Shown: positions 6,806-15,448 of the stretch, in pieces | How the letters are laid out: every line of letters starts with the position of its first letter | Numbering within the stretch: position 1 is the stretch's first letter | From: JARIHC01 sp035692985 | Lineage (GTDB): Bacteria; Patescibacteriota; Saccharimonadia; Saccharimonadales; UBA4665 | Assembly: GCA_035692985.1 (NCBI GenBank) | Contig: DASSHG010000003.1 | Span: 75,667-139,666 of the forward strand | Reading direction: 5' to 3' | DNA: 64,000 bases | The notes under the pieces: generated by a model | What the model was told of the DNA's origin: nothing | The model's input: the letters and a program-made list of their open reading frames with translations, nothing else | Databases searched by the model: none | Position numbers and translations under genes: made by a program

Positions 6806-8344
6806 TTAGCGCCGGTAGAGGGAGTGGTTTTTGATCCAGCCGTGGGCGCTACGGGTGAGCTCCTGGCCTCCGCCGCGTTTTTGCTCTCCGGCCAGTTTGG
6901 CATACGGCACCAGCGTGAAGCCGAAGGTGCTGCCCTCGCCCGGCTTGCTGCGGACCCATAATTGGCCGCCGTGGGCGTCGATGATGGCTTTGCTGAGATA
7001 CAGGCCCAACCCGGTGCCGCCGACTTGAGCCCGGTTGCGGTGGTCGCGGTAAAATTTAGTGAAAAGATGCGGCATTATATTGTTGGAAATGCCGACGCCA
7101 AAATCCTGGACAGTAGTTTCGACCAGGCCTTCCCCGTTGAGATGGGTGTCGATGTTGATAACTTTGCTTTTGCCGCTGTATTTAATGGCGTTATCAACCA
7201 GATTGCTGATGACTTCCTGGATGCTGAGGTGGTCGACGCCGACGCTTGGCAGGTCGGTGGCCAGCCGGCAATGCAGCGTGATGCCGCGGACTTTGGCCTG
7301 CAGGCTGAGGGCGGCAATCGAACTTTTTAAGACGGCCGGCCAATTCTCTTCTTCGAGATGTAATTCCAACTGGTCATCGTCGACGCGCGCCACATTCAAG
7401 ATGTTATTAACGAAGGCCATCAGCTGTTCGGCCTGGGCGCGCATCTTTTCCATGAAACTCTGCAGTTCTGGATCGATTTTGCCGCCTAATTCTTCTTCGA
7501 AAACCTCTATGTAGCCGCGCAGCAGTGTTAGCGGCATGCGCAGCTCATGGACTGTCAGGGCGATGAAGCTGACCGCTTGGTCGTCTTGGCTGTACTGGCT
7601 GGTGTGGTCAAACAGTGTCAGGATGGTTTCTATTTTTTCGGGGTTGTCGCGGTTGTAGTAGGCGGCCAGGTCGAAGAGACGGGCCGGGTGGGTATCGCGG
7701 ACATTCAGACGGACCCGCTCCCAGCTGCCGGCGGCCGTGGCGTTTTTGGTTTTGGCTGTTTTTAGCCAGCTATCAAAGGTGTCCTGGCTGGGAAAAGCCA
7801 TGTCCAGAACCGAATAAACGTTTTTGCCGGTCAGGCCCGTAACCGGCAAGCCGGTGTAGCGGGCGGCGGCCTGGTTGGCAAAAGTGATGGTCTGGTTGGA
7901 ATCCAGCAATATTAGCGGCAGCGGTAGGTTCTGGGCTATGAAATTATGGGCCGGATCGGCCTTTTGCCGTTGTTCGTCGCTAGTAACTTGGGATGCCTTG
8001 CTGGCCAATTGGTAAACCTGGGATATCAGGCTTACTACCAGCTCCCCGGCCAGCCTAAGGTCTTTGGCTTGCGGTACGGCCGGATTGGGCTGGCCGGTGT
8101 TGAGCCGCTCCAAAGCCTCCCAAAAAACACGTAAAGGCTGGATAGCCCACTCGGTAATGACGTAGGTGATGATTAAACCGGTGGTTATGCTGGCGGCGAA
8201 ACTTATAGCTGCTGCTATGGCCGCCGGAAGGGTTGTAAATGTCTCAAGACCGTACCAGATGCCCGCCAGCAGGATGCCCCGCGCTATTAACAGGCCAATG
8301 ATATACCATCTGATCTGCCACCGGAGCTGTTGCAGGAGATCCAT
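6806..8344 (-). CDS. Membrane PAS-domain sensor histidine kinase
   Basis: This 512-residue kinase has two adjacent membrane helices (about residues 14-36 and 40-64) with almost no external loop, so it is unlikely to have an extracellular sensor. A PAS domain follows (about 135-235; FANQAAARYTGLP), then HisKA with His in LTVHELRMPLTLLRGY, then HATPase with NLVDNAIKYS, DFGVGIS and GTGLGLYLS. It lies 5 nt after the DUF3048 gene and upstream of a single-domain regulator: a three-gene unit that could link envelope state to a phosphorelay. Confidence 0.92.
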   Translation of the reverse strand: MDLLQQLRWQIRWYIIGLLIARGILLAGIWYGLETFTTLPAAIAAAISFAASITTGLIITYVITEWAIQPLRVFWEALERLNTGQPNPAVPQAKDLRLAGELVVSLISQVYQLASKASQVTSDEQRQKADPAHNFIAQNLPLPLILLDSNQTITFANQAAARYTGLPVTGLTGKNVYSVLDMAFPSQDTFDSWLKTAKTKNATAAGSWERVRLNVRDTHPARLFDLAAYYNRDNPEKIETILTLFDHTSQYSQDDQAVSFIALTVHELRMPLTLLRGYIEVFEEELGGKIDPELQSFMEKMRAQAEQLMAFVNNILNVARVDDDQLELHLEEENWPAVLKSSIAALSLQAKVRGITLHCRLATDLPSVGVDHLSIQEVISNLVDNAIKYSGKSKVINIDTHLNGEGLVETTVQDFGVGISNNIMPHLFTKFYRDHRNRAQVGGTGLGLYLSKAIIDAHGGQLWVRSKPGEGSTFGFTLVPYAKLAGEQKRGGGQELTRSAHGWIKNHSLYRR

Positions 8345-8349
8345 GACTG

Positions 8350-9552
8350 TTACGGCGAGTAGCTGACTTTACTGGTGCCAGCTACGGCGGTCAGCCAGGT
8401 TTGGCCGGGATTGAGCAGGATAATTTTGCCGCTTCCGTCTTTAAAAGTGAATTGCGCGGTACTGCTGGTTTTGGCCCAGGTGCCGGTGATGACCTGGCCG
8501 TCCTGGAAGATGTAGACCGGGCCGCTGCCGATGGTGGCGTAATTGGAGTGATAGCCGTCGGCCTCCAGGTTGTACGGCATAACCAGGGCAATGACAACTA
8601 CCGGCTTGATCTGTTTGTTGGTGTTGGCGTCGACATGCGGCGCGCCAGCCTCGCTGCGGGCGTAGCTGTTGCTGGCGGCATCGTAGTCGTAGTGGACGTT
8701 GTAGGTTGGGCCGGACATCGCCAGGTTGATAGTCTTGGCGGCCAGCGGCTTTGATTTTATAGGATGGGCTTTTTTCTTGCGGATAAAGCCGGTGTAATGG
8801 CTGGTGACATATCCTTTTTGAACCTCCAGCTTGCTGAGCGTGCTTATGCTGGTATAGACATTGTGCGGTGCCGCCCGGCTGCCAACGCGGTGGTAAGAGC
8901 CGCCGTTGGCGAATTGGTCCAGGTCGCGGACGTGCCATTGTTTGATGTCGTTCAAGGCTTCCGGACTGCCGCCGACGTGGGCGTAACCGGCGTCAAAACC
9001 AAGGTTCCATTGTTCATAGTACGGCCGCGCGCTGCGGATCGGCCCGACGTTATCCGGCGCGGTGTCCTGGTAGAGCGCCAGGAAACGGGTTACACCGCCC
9101 TCGGCGATAGCCTCGAAAACGACGCCGGCCTCACCAAGACCTGATTGCGGCCTGGCCTGTGGGCTGTTCTCAATCATCACGCCGGTAACGGTACGCTTGT
9201 TGACGATCGGGTCAACTGGCAAGCCGGTCAAGGTCGATGGCACGGTCATTTGGGTGGTGACCTTAGGGATCGCTTGTAAGGTGGCGGGCTTTTTCTTGTG
9301 TAATAACAGATAGCCGCCACCGGCCAGCAGCAGTACGATGATAATAAAGATAATCCACTCTTTTTTGCCGGGCGGCCAGTTCAGGGTGTCGAGTTTATGC
9401 CATTTGGATTCTCGTTTTTTGGGCATGGGATTGTTTATCTCCGCGGGGCTGATGTCATCCCCGATCGTGTTATCCGGCGCGGCCGGCGCTTCGCCGTTGC
9501 CGGTTTCGCTTTCGGCGGCGGCTTCTTCAGGCGTCTTAAAGTCGCTATCCAT
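8350..9552 (-). CDS. Membrane-anchored DUF3048 protein
   Basis: After a disordered acidic N-terminus and one membrane segment (about residues 66-84, WIIFIIIVLLLAGGGYLLL), the exported part matches the DUF3048 (YerB-like) family: TGVMIENSPQARPQSGL, EGGVTRFLALY, VGPIRSARPYY and SYHRVGSRAAPHNVYTS. The molecular function of the family is not established; members are envelope proteins. The ATG at 9552 is supported by an extended -10 (TG-G-TATAAT, 9565-9560) 7 nt upstream. It leads the unit with the downstream sensor kinase. Confidence 0.88.
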   Translation of the reverse strand: MDSDFKTPEEAAAESETGNGEAPAAPDNTIGDDISPAEINNPMPKKRESKWHKLDTLNWPPGKKEWIIFIIIVLLLAGGGYLLLHKKKPATLQAIPKVTTQMTVPSTLTGLPVDPIVNKRTVTGVMIENSPQARPQSGLGEAGVVFEAIAEGGVTRFLALYQDTAPDNVGPIRSARPYYEQWNLGFDAGYAHVGGSPEALNDIKQWHVRDLDQFANGGSYHRVGSRAAPHNVYTSISTLSKLEVQKGYVTSHYTGFIRKKKAHPIKSKPLAAKTINLAMSGPTYNVHYDYDAASNSYARSEAGAPHVDANTNKQIKPVVVIALVMPYNLEADGYHSNYATIGSGPVYIFQDGQVITGTWAKTSSTAQFTFKDGSGKIILLNPGQTWLTAVAGTSKVSYSP

Positions 9553-9590
9553 GCGCTACATTATACCAACGCTTATGGTTTTACACTAGT

Positions 9591-11000
9591 TTATCTAAGT
9601 GCCGCGAGCTGTTCATCGATACGGGCCAGGCTGCGGTCTTTGCCGAGGATGGCTAGCGTGCCGGCCAAGCCCGGGCTGGCCGGTGCCTGCGTGGTGGCGA
9701 TTCTGATTAAGCTGAATAGGACGGCTGGTTTCTGGCCGGTCCGCTCTAGCAGGTCGTTGAGGCGCTTAGTCAGGTCATCGACGGTGAAATCACTCTGTTC
9801 AAGGCTGGCTTTAGCCTGCTCCAGCAGCTCTTTTAGTTCCGTTGGCAAAAGTTTTTTAAGTTGTTTATGGTCGCTGATAAGTTCGGGATTGATCGCTAGG
9901 TCGGTGAAGAAAAATCGGGTCAGCTCCGGCAGTTCAGCAAAATATTTAAGGCGTTCGCGGGTGATGGCCAACACGTTTTTTTTGTATTCGTCATCATATC
10001 CGGCGGCCTCGTCCGGCCAGAAATCTTTGGAGCGCGCGAAGAGGTCATCCGGCTCAATCTTCTCGCGGATCCAGAAGCCGTTCATCCACTCTAACCGGCG
10101 TTCATCAAAGTGGGCGCCGCCTTTGTGGATTTCCTTGAGACTGAACTTTTTAATTAATTCAGCGGTGGTGAAAATCTCCTGTTCGGTATCGTCGTTCCAG
10201 CCCAAAGTGGCCAGGAAGTTAAGCATTGCTTCCGGCAAGTAGCCCTCGCCGGCGTAGTCCAAAATGTCTTTGGCACCGTCGCGTTTGCTGAGTTTTTTAT
10301 TGCCGCCTGGCGCCATCACATACGGCAACATGGCCATCACCGGCGGCGTCAGGCCGAGGGCCTCATAAAGATTCAAATACTTTGGCACCGAGGCGACGAA
10401 CTCCTGGCTGCGGATAACGTGAGTGATGTTCATCTCGGCGTCGTCGACGATGTGGGCGAAGTTGTAAGTCGGATAACCGTCGGATTTCATTAATATAAAA
10501 TCATCTATAACTTCCGGTCCGGTCGATAGTTCGCCCATCACGGCATCTTGCCAGGTGTACGGCTTGGGATCGGACTTGAAGCGCAGTGGTTGGCTGCCAT
10601 CCCACTTGAGTAGGTTTTCGGGCCGGTGGTCGCGGAACAGGAACGGTTTTTTAGCGGCTTTGGCCTGGTCGCGGAAGTTTTGCAGTTCTTTGGGCGAGTA
10701 CGGGTCGGCGTAAGCACGGCCTTGTTCCACTAATTTGCCCGCCCACTTTTTATAAATATCAAGCCGGTCGGATTGTTTGATTGGGCCCTCGTCCCACTTG
10801 ATGCCAACCCACTTCAGGCTGTCTTGGATGTGCTCGATACTGCCGGCGACTTCGCGAATTTTGTCAGTGTCTTCAATCCGCAAAATGAACTGACCGCCGC
10901 TTTGCCGGGCGACCAGCCAGGCGAACAACGCGGTGCGGACGCCGCCGACGTGCAAGAAGCCGGTCGGGCTGGGCGCGAAACGGGTGCGGGCTGGTTTCAT
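9591..11000 (-). CDS. gltX: Glutamyl-tRNA synthetase
   Basis: This class I synthetase charges tRNA-Glu; in organisms lacking GlnRS it may also serve tRNA-Gln. Signature motifs: HIGH-like FLHVGG in APSPTGFLHVGGVRTALF, and KMSKS-like KLSKRDG. Length 469 is typical. The start at 11000 is chosen over an ATG nine bases upstream because that ATG lies inside the TATAAT -10 box (11013-11008), while 11000 lies 7 nt after it. The gene therefore seems leaderless and separate from the hammerhead-bearing transcript upstream. Confidence 0.95.
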   Translation of the reverse strand: MKPARTRFAPSPTGFLHVGGVRTALFAWLVARQSGGQFILRIEDTDKIREVAGSIEHIQDSLKWVGIKWDEGPIKQSDRLDIYKKWAGKLVEQGRAYADPYSPKELQNFRDQAKAAKKPFLFRDHRPENLLKWDGSQPLRFKSDPKPYTWQDAVMGELSTGPEVIDDFILMKSDGYPTYNFAHIVDDAEMNITHVIRSQEFVASVPKYLNLYEALGLTPPVMAMLPYVMAPGGNKKLSKRDGAKDILDYAGEGYLPEAMLNFLATLGWNDDTEQEIFTTAELIKKFSLKEIHKGGAHFDERRLEWMNGFWIREKIEPDDLFARSKDFWPDEAAGYDDEYKKNVLAITRERLKYFAELPELTRFFFTDLAINPELISDHKQLKKLLPTELKELLEQAKASLEQSDFTVDDLTKRLNDLLERTGQKPAVLFSLIRIATTQAPASPGLAGTLAILGKDRSLARIDEQLAALR

Positions 11001-11106
11001 TGGTTTCATTATAAGAGAAAAGCTGAAAAGGCGCGAGAATTAAGCACATTTGGAAGTACCACATATATATTTTCTATACTTTCTAAATGGGAATGTTGTA
11101 GTTTAT

Positions 11107-11165
11107 CTTTTCGCTTTCGTCCTTTCGGACTCGTCAGTACAGAAACACATCCGTAGAGCGAAAAA
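11107..11165 (-). ncRNA. Type III hammerhead ribozyme (copy 2)
   Basis: Read on the minus strand: stem III 5' strand TTTTTCGC (11165-11158), U16.1 (11157), C17 (11156), stem I TACGGA/TCTGTA with loop TGTGTT (11155-11138), core CTGACGA (11137-11131), stem II GTCC-GAAA-GGAC (11130-11119), core GAAA (11118-11115), and stem III 3' strand GCGAAAAG (11114-11107). Predicted cleavage is between 11156 and 11155. Compared with copy 1, stem I differs in nearly every position yet keeps 6 pairs and a 6-nt loop of the form TGYGTW. It lies between the 117-codon gene and gltX, which has its own promoter further on. Confidence 0.9.
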
Positions 11166-11196
11166 GAACAATCCATCAAAATATCTACCAAAAGAA

Positions 11197-11282
11197 GAGA
11201 GGTGCCGAGGGCGGCGGGGAGAGCCGTAAGGCTTGAAAATTAAGTCCCCGCCGCCAACGACAGTAAGCTGTGGCTACCTCTC
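11197..11282 (-). ncRNA. Branched GC-rich RNA structure downstream of the 117-aa gene
   Basis: On the minus strand the last codons and stop of the 117-aa gene (GAGAGGT, 11282-11276) pair with ACCTCTC (11203-11197), extended by GCC/GGC. Inside are a small hairpin (ACAG-CTTA-CTGT) and an 11-bp perfect stem (GGCGGCGGGGA at 11255-11245 with 11220-11210). That stem encloses an AT-rich strand and a small AGCC-TTAC-GGCT hairpin. CTTCTTTT follows, so it might terminate some transcripts. The layout (long GC stem, asymmetric loop, inner hairpin, then hammerhead) resembles the element before hammerhead 1. I match it to no known RNA family. Confidence 0.6.
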
Positions 11283-11627
11283 GGACTCGTGCATCGCGAT
11301 TCTGATTACCTCAGCCATATAGTTGACGTCCACAGCTCTGCTGTAGTGAAGGGTCAGCCGGTAGAGCCTGACGTTAGCTTTGTCGACACAGTCGATGTCG
11401 TTAATGGTGGCGTTCAGAACGTCAGTCAACAACCTGCTGTTCCGGGAATCCCCGATTATTCTAGTCAACGTGGCGTATGGAGCGTTGGCGTATATCTCAA
11501 AATCCGAAGTCCGCGGCTCCTTATAGAGCGGTTTGTCGAATTCGACGACCAGAACGCCTGGACTCTCCGGGATGAAGACGACTTTTACCCCGTTGTGGGT
11601 CTCGTAGACATGCGTGCAGTCACACAT
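11274..11627 (-). CDS. Hypothetical protein, 117 aa
   Basis: I do not recognise this small soluble protein. It begins with a Cys-x-Cys (MCDC) and has one more Cys near residue 80; the rest alternates beta-like and helical segments (VKVVFIPES, GVLVVEFDKP, AEVIRIAM). It is probably expressed from the TTGACG/TAAGAT promoter near 11732-11760, through a roughly 95-nt leader with paired repeats. AGGAGAAAATA provides a good ribosome binding site for the ATG at 11627. Downstream on the same strand come a branched RNA structure and a hammerhead ribozyme. Confidence 0.65.
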   Translation of the reverse strand: MCDCTHVYETHNGVKVVFIPESPGVLVVEFDKPLYKEPRTSDFEIYANAPYATLTRIIGDSRNSRLLTDVLNATINDIDCVDKANVRLYRLTLHYSRAVDVNYMAEVIRIAMHESER

Positions 11628-11671
11628 TATTTTCTCCTAACGGACAGATAGACGGATGGATTGTTCAGGTG

Positions 11672-11721
11672 CTACCTAAACTGAATACTTCTAAGGTAGT
11701 TTGTACCTGAGTACTTCTAGG
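11672..11721 (-). repeat. Leader direct repeats upstream of the 117-aa gene
   Basis: Two near-copies of CTGARTACTTCTARGG (plus-strand reading) lie at 11681-11696 and 11707-11721, 26 bp apart. The first is flanked by CTACCT (11672) and AGGTAG (11694), which can form a stem. Both lie just downstream of the predicted start point, so they may be operators or RNA regulatory hairpins. Confidence 0.55.
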
Positions 11722-11731
11722 TTGCGAATAA

Positions 11732-11760
11732 ATCTTAGCATATTATACATCTTTCGTCAA
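11732..11760 (-). promoter_or_regulatory. Promoter of the 117-aa gene/hammerhead 2 transcript
   Basis: On the minus strand TTGACG (11760-11755) and TAAGAT (11737-11732) are separated by an ideal 17 bp. The predicted start point is near 11725. The -35 is the same hexamer as that upstream of the hammerhead 1 transcript. Confidence 0.7.
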
Positions 11761-11781
11761 TAGCACCTATTTGTTAGTAGG

Positions 11782-12426
11782 TTAGGCGCGGGCGTGCTTG
11801 CGGGTCAGGTGTAAACGGCGTTTTTTGTGTGTTTTGGGTGCCGGTTCCAGATGGCTGGTGGCTTGCTGGATGGCGCGCTCAAAAATGGCATCAATATCCG
11901 GTGACGACTGGGCCGGCACGGCCTTTGGTGTCGGTTTGGGTGGGGTGTGGCTTTGGTTGCCGGGCCGGTTGACAGTGATCGGGACTACGCGGGCGGATCC
12001 GGAGGAAGATGTCCGGTTAAAGTTGAAGTGGGTTATTGACTTGCTTTTGCTGACGCGGACGGCGCGCTGTAACCGTCCAGCGTTAGGCGTGCCAAATGAT
12101 AATTTTGGTATCACCTCGGCGGCCGGCTGCTTAGCTAAGGTACCGGTATGACTTTGGGCTTTGGTGTGGCGCTTTAGGTTTGCGGACGGTTTGCGGACGG
12201 CTTTACGCATTAAGGTGGTGGAGCGCTGGGGCGCGTGGCGATGGACCGGTTTAGCGTGCGGGCGCGTGGCGTGGTGCCGCGGAGTGGCCGGTGGTGTTTC
12301 ACTGGCCTGATGATGAACTACTATCGGCCTAACGTTAATGGCGGTTGGCACGTGATCCAGCGGCGCGCCGGAATGCGCGTCGTAGCGTTTGCCGTTTATC
12401 TCGATAATATTGCTTTTTTTACTCAC
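11782..12426 (-). CDS. Basic His/Pro/Lys-rich protein, unknown function
   Basis: The 214-residue product starts with an ordered segment (MSKKSNIIEINGKRYDAHSG) and continues as a strongly basic, low-complexity region rich in His, Lys, Arg, Thr and Pro, ending in KKRRLHLTRKHARA. Such composition suggests binding to nucleic acid or to an acidic surface polymer, but no domain is recognisable. The N-terminal segment recalls conserved proteins I associate with Saccharibacteria; this was not checked. It is divergent from the PEGA gene, with an intergenic stretch of about 100 bp. Confidence 0.7.
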   Translation of the reverse strand: MSKKSNIIEINGKRYDAHSGAPLDHVPTAINVRPIVVHHQASETPPATPRHHATRPHAKPVHRHAPQRSTTLMRKAVRKPSANLKRHTKAQSHTGTLAKQPAAEVIPKLSFGTPNAGRLQRAVRVSKSKSITHFNFNRTSSSGSARVVPITVNRPGNQSHTPPKPTPKAVPAQSSPDIDAIFERAIQQATSHLEPAPKTHKKRRLHLTRKHARA

Positions 12427-12522
12427 GATTTTTTCGTCTTTTTCTATTGATGTCTTATATACATCTTAAACCCTCTTGATGAGTTTAGCAAGTACCCGCA
12501 TACTAATAAGCACGCGTAATTT

Positions 12523-14016
12523 ATGGAATTTCTCGATCCTGCCAAACAAGCCAGACATCGCCTCATCTTGTGGATCGGCTATGTATTGGTCGCTGTCGGT
12601 ATTGTAATCGCGGCGCTGGTCTTGCTGTACCAGGCGTATGGTTTCGGATTGGGTAAAAACGGCACGGTTATCCAGAACGGATTGGTCTTTCTGTCCAGCC
12701 AGCCGCATCCGGCCTCGATCACCCTGAACGGTAAGCCGAACAGCAATCAGACGAACGCGCGCATCGCCCTGCCCTCCGGGATTTATCGGGTGCAGCTGGC
12801 GCGCGACGGCTACCGCACTTGGCAGCGCACCATCGAAGTCGAGGGCGGCGACGTGCAGCACTTTGATTATCCCTTGCTGATACCAAAGAAGTTAGTTACC
12901 AAAAAATTGCAAACTTATTCAAGCGCGCCGGGTCTGGCCACGCAGAGTCCGGACCGGCGCTGGCTGCTGGTTGAGAAACCCGGCTCGATGACCGGTTTCA
13001 GCCTGTATGATCTGAAAAATCCCGCTAAGGCGCCGGTCGAACTTAACTTGCCGGACGGCGTGCTGGCCAAGCCGGCCACGCCTGGTGAAAATTGGCAGCT
13101 GGAAGAATGGGCCGACGATAATAAGCATGTTGTCCTGCAGCATAATTACGACGGCAAGAACGAATACATCCTGGTGGACCGGACGGATGCCGCCAAATCC
13201 CAGAATTTGAACAAGGTGCTGTCGTCAAACCCTACCAAGCTGACGCTTCTCAATAAAAAGTACGACCAGTATTATTTATATGATTCGAAAACGGCCGTCT
13301 TACAGAAAGCTAGCTTAAGCGTGCCAACGGCGGTGACCGTGCTGGAGCATGTGCTCAATTATCAATCCTATGCCGACGACACGTTATTGTATGCCACGGA
13401 CAGCGGCGCGCCGGCCGGCAAAGTGCTGGTGCGCTTGAAGATCGGCGGCCAAACCTATCCGGTCCGCACTTTCCCGGCCGGCAGCACCTATTTGCTCAAT
13501 CTGACGAAATACAGCGGCACGCTCTACGTGGCGGCCGGCAGCAGCAGCTTAGACAGGGTGTACATCTACAAGGATCCGGTCGGCCAGCTTGGGAAACTTC
13601 CCAATCACGCTCTCGTGCCGGCCCAGGTACTGCACGTTTCGCAGCCGAATTATGTCAGTTTCTCCAATAATGCCCAGTTCATCATGGCCGAGAACGGCAA
13701 CCAGTTCGGCGTTTATGATATCGAGAATGAAAAGGGCTACAACTACGTCACCCCCCAACCGCTTGACTCCCCACAGCAGCACGCTACGTGGATGGACGGC
13801 AATCGTATGACCTACGTTAGTGGCGGCCAGTTGTTAATGTTTGACTACGACGGCACCAACTCCCAGCAATTGGTGCCAGCTAGCCCGGCTTATCTGCCGG
13901 TCTTCGCGCCTGATTTCAAATTCGTTTACACGCTGGCGCCAAACGCGGCCGCCGGTGCCCTGCCCGGCCAGATCAACCTCAACCAAACGTCTTTGTTAAC
14001 GCCCACCGACCAATAA
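12523..14016 (+). CDS. Membrane-anchored PEGA-domain protein
   Basis: The 497 residues comprise one N-terminal membrane helix (about 18-40), a PEGA domain (about 55-115; VFLSSQPHPASITLNGKP, LPSGIYRVQLARDGYRTW), and a long beta-rich extracytoplasmic region with repeating DRRWLLVEKPG- and YDSKTAVL-like strands that may form a propeller. PEGA domains occur in surface proteins and probably bind envelope components. The 3' end overlaps that of the convergent sortase gene by 38 bp, a natural antisense arrangement. Confidence 0.82.
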   Translation: MEFLDPAKQARHRLILWIGYVLVAVGIVIAALVLLYQAYGFGLGKNGTVIQNGLVFLSSQPHPASITLNGKPNSNQTNARIALPSGIYRVQLARDGYRTWQRTIEVEGGDVQHFDYPLLIPKKLVTKKLQTYSSAPGLATQSPDRRWLLVEKPGSMTGFSLYDLKNPAKAPVELNLPDGVLAKPATPGENWQLEEWADDNKHVVLQHNYDGKNEYILVDRTDAAKSQNLNKVLSSNPTKLTLLNKKYDQYYLYDSKTAVLQKASLSVPTAVTVLEHVLNYQSYADDTLLYATDSGAPAGKVLVRLKIGGQTYPVRTFPAGSTYLLNLTKYSGTLYVAAGSSSLDRVYIYKDPVGQLGKLPNHALVPAQVLHVSQPNYVSFSNNAQFIMAENGNQFGVYDIENEKGYNYVTPQPLDSPQQHATWMDGNRMTYVSGGQLLMFDYDGTNSQQLVPASPAYLPVFAPDFKFVYTLAPNAAAGALPGQINLNQTSLLTPTDQ

Positions 14017-15319
14017 CAAGTAGCGCAGCAATAACTACTCCGGCCACGATAAGTTTACCGATGGCGGTGCGCATAAAACGTGTCAACAATGTAGGTCCGT
14101 TGCCGGGCAGATTAGTGCTGGTAGCCGTGCCCGCGCTGTTGGTGCTTGCTTGGCTGTTGGCTGACGGATCGGGGCTGATCTGCTGGCCGACCACTATTAG
14201 GCGGTGCAAGCTAGTGCCGGGCGGATCGCAGGTAATCAGCGTCGCCGTAGCCGTTTGGCCTGGGACTGGCCCCAGGACGCCGACATCGCTGGGATCGACA
14301 ATCGTCCGGCTAATCACTTTATAGGCGTACACTTTGCCGTTGTAGGTCAGGTAAAAAGTGTCGCCATTTTGGAGAGTGTGGAGCAGCACGAAAGCGAACT
14401 TATACTTGCCTTTATTGAAAATATTATTGCTGCTGTGGCCAAAGTAAGCGGCGTTGCCATTCTGGCCGGGCACGGCAGTGGTCGGATAATGTACCACGCC
14501 GTCCTGCAGGGCGTCTTCGATAGTGCTTTCGTTAATAGATGTCTGGGAGTAATCCACCGGAATCTGGACGTTGATTTTAGGGATTATTACCTCCGGCGCG
14601 GCGGTCGGGCTGACGTCGTTGCTGACGATTAGCGGCGTGGCGGCCTCGGTCCGGCTGGGTTGGATAAACGGCGCGATCACCACCTCGTTAAAGAAACCGA
14701 ACAGGAAAATAATCACCACGATGGCGCCAATTCCCAGTCCGAATAAAAGCGATTGCAGATGGTGCTTGGCCTGCAGCTGACCGCCGGCGCTGACTTTGTC
14801 GCGGATGGCCGCCTGCACTTCGGTAGTGCTGCGGGCATCGCGCAATTTCTGGCGCGGTTGGCGCGGCTTGCTGGCCCGCTCTGGCCGGGCGGCTTTGTGC
14901 TTGTGTTCGGCTAAAGCTTGGGCATCGGCCTGGCCGGCCGCGGCGCCTGTTTGCCCAGTCAGCAGGGGCTGGCTCTCGTAGAATTCATGCCAGACCTGTT
15001 GTTTTTCATCTTCCGGCAAGCCAAGGTAGTAATTGTGCCAGTCAGTCTGGATGGTCGCCAGGTCTTTGCCGGATTCGCTCAAGGCCTGCATGAACTGCTG
15101 GTGCTTGCTCGGCCGCTTGGTCCGTCCGGCTTCGGTTAGTTCTTGCTTGGCATCCGGCTCCTGGCCATACACCCGCGCCACTTTCTGGCGCATCATGTCA
15201 ACGGCGTTTTGGGCGTTGGCGGCGTCAATCAGGTCGGACGGCGGCCGCGGCTTGTCATCATCGGTTGGGAAAAGTGGATTCGTAGCCATAACAATATACT
15301 GAGCCCTGGCTGGCTCCAT
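13979..15319 (-). CDS. Sortase (class E-like) with N-terminal cytoplasmic extension
   Basis: Sortases cleave LPxTG-type signals and link surface proteins to the envelope. The catalytic part (about residues 230-390) shows the His in YFGHSSNN, the Cys in TLITCDPPG and the Arg in SLHRLIVVG. A membrane helix precedes it (VVIIFLFGFFNEVVI) and another closes the protein (LIVAGVVIAALLVIGRWAL). The 200-residue N-terminal part is charged and cytoplasmic. The start at 15319 is preferred because TATAAT (15332-15327) ends 7 nt upstream; an ATG at 15289 is the alternative. An LPNTG protein encoded at 38050-39009 is a likely substrate. Confidence 0.9.
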   Translation of the reverse strand: MEPARAQYIVMATNPLFPTDDDKPRPPSDLIDAANAQNAVDMMRQKVARVYGQEPDAKQELTEAGRTKRPSKHQQFMQALSESGKDLATIQTDWHNYYLGLPEDEKQQVWHEFYESQPLLTGQTGAAAGQADAQALAEHKHKAARPERASKPRQPRQKLRDARSTTEVQAAIRDKVSAGGQLQAKHHLQSLLFGLGIGAIVVIIFLFGFFNEVVIAPFIQPSRTEAATPLIVSNDVSPTAAPEVIIPKINVQIPVDYSQTSINESTIEDALQDGVVHYPTTAVPGQNGNAAYFGHSSNNIFNKGKYKFAFVLLHTLQNGDTFYLTYNGKVYAYKVISRTIVDPSDVGVLGPVPGQTATATLITCDPPGTSLHRLIVVGQQISPDPSANSQASTNSAGTATSTNLPGNGPTLLTRFMRTAIGKLIVAGVVIAALLVIGRWALTKTFG

Positions 15320-15363
15320 GCAGTTAATTATAGTACAATTACCCCTTAGTATCACGCTTATTC

Positions 15364-15448
15364 GGGCGAGTGGCGGAACTGGTATACGCGCACGACTCAA
15401 AATCGTGTTCCTAACGGATTGAGGGTTCGATTCCCTCCTCGCCCACCA
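15364..15448 (+). tRNA. tRNA-Leu (CAA)
   Basis: Acceptor GGGCGAG/CTCGCCC, anticodon arm with CAA in CACGA-CTCAAAA-TCGTG, a long class II variable arm, and T arm GAGGG-TTCGATT-CCCTC. CCA is encoded (15446-15448). The next gene ends at its last base on the opposite strand, so there is no room for a split T-arm element here. Confidence 0.95.
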
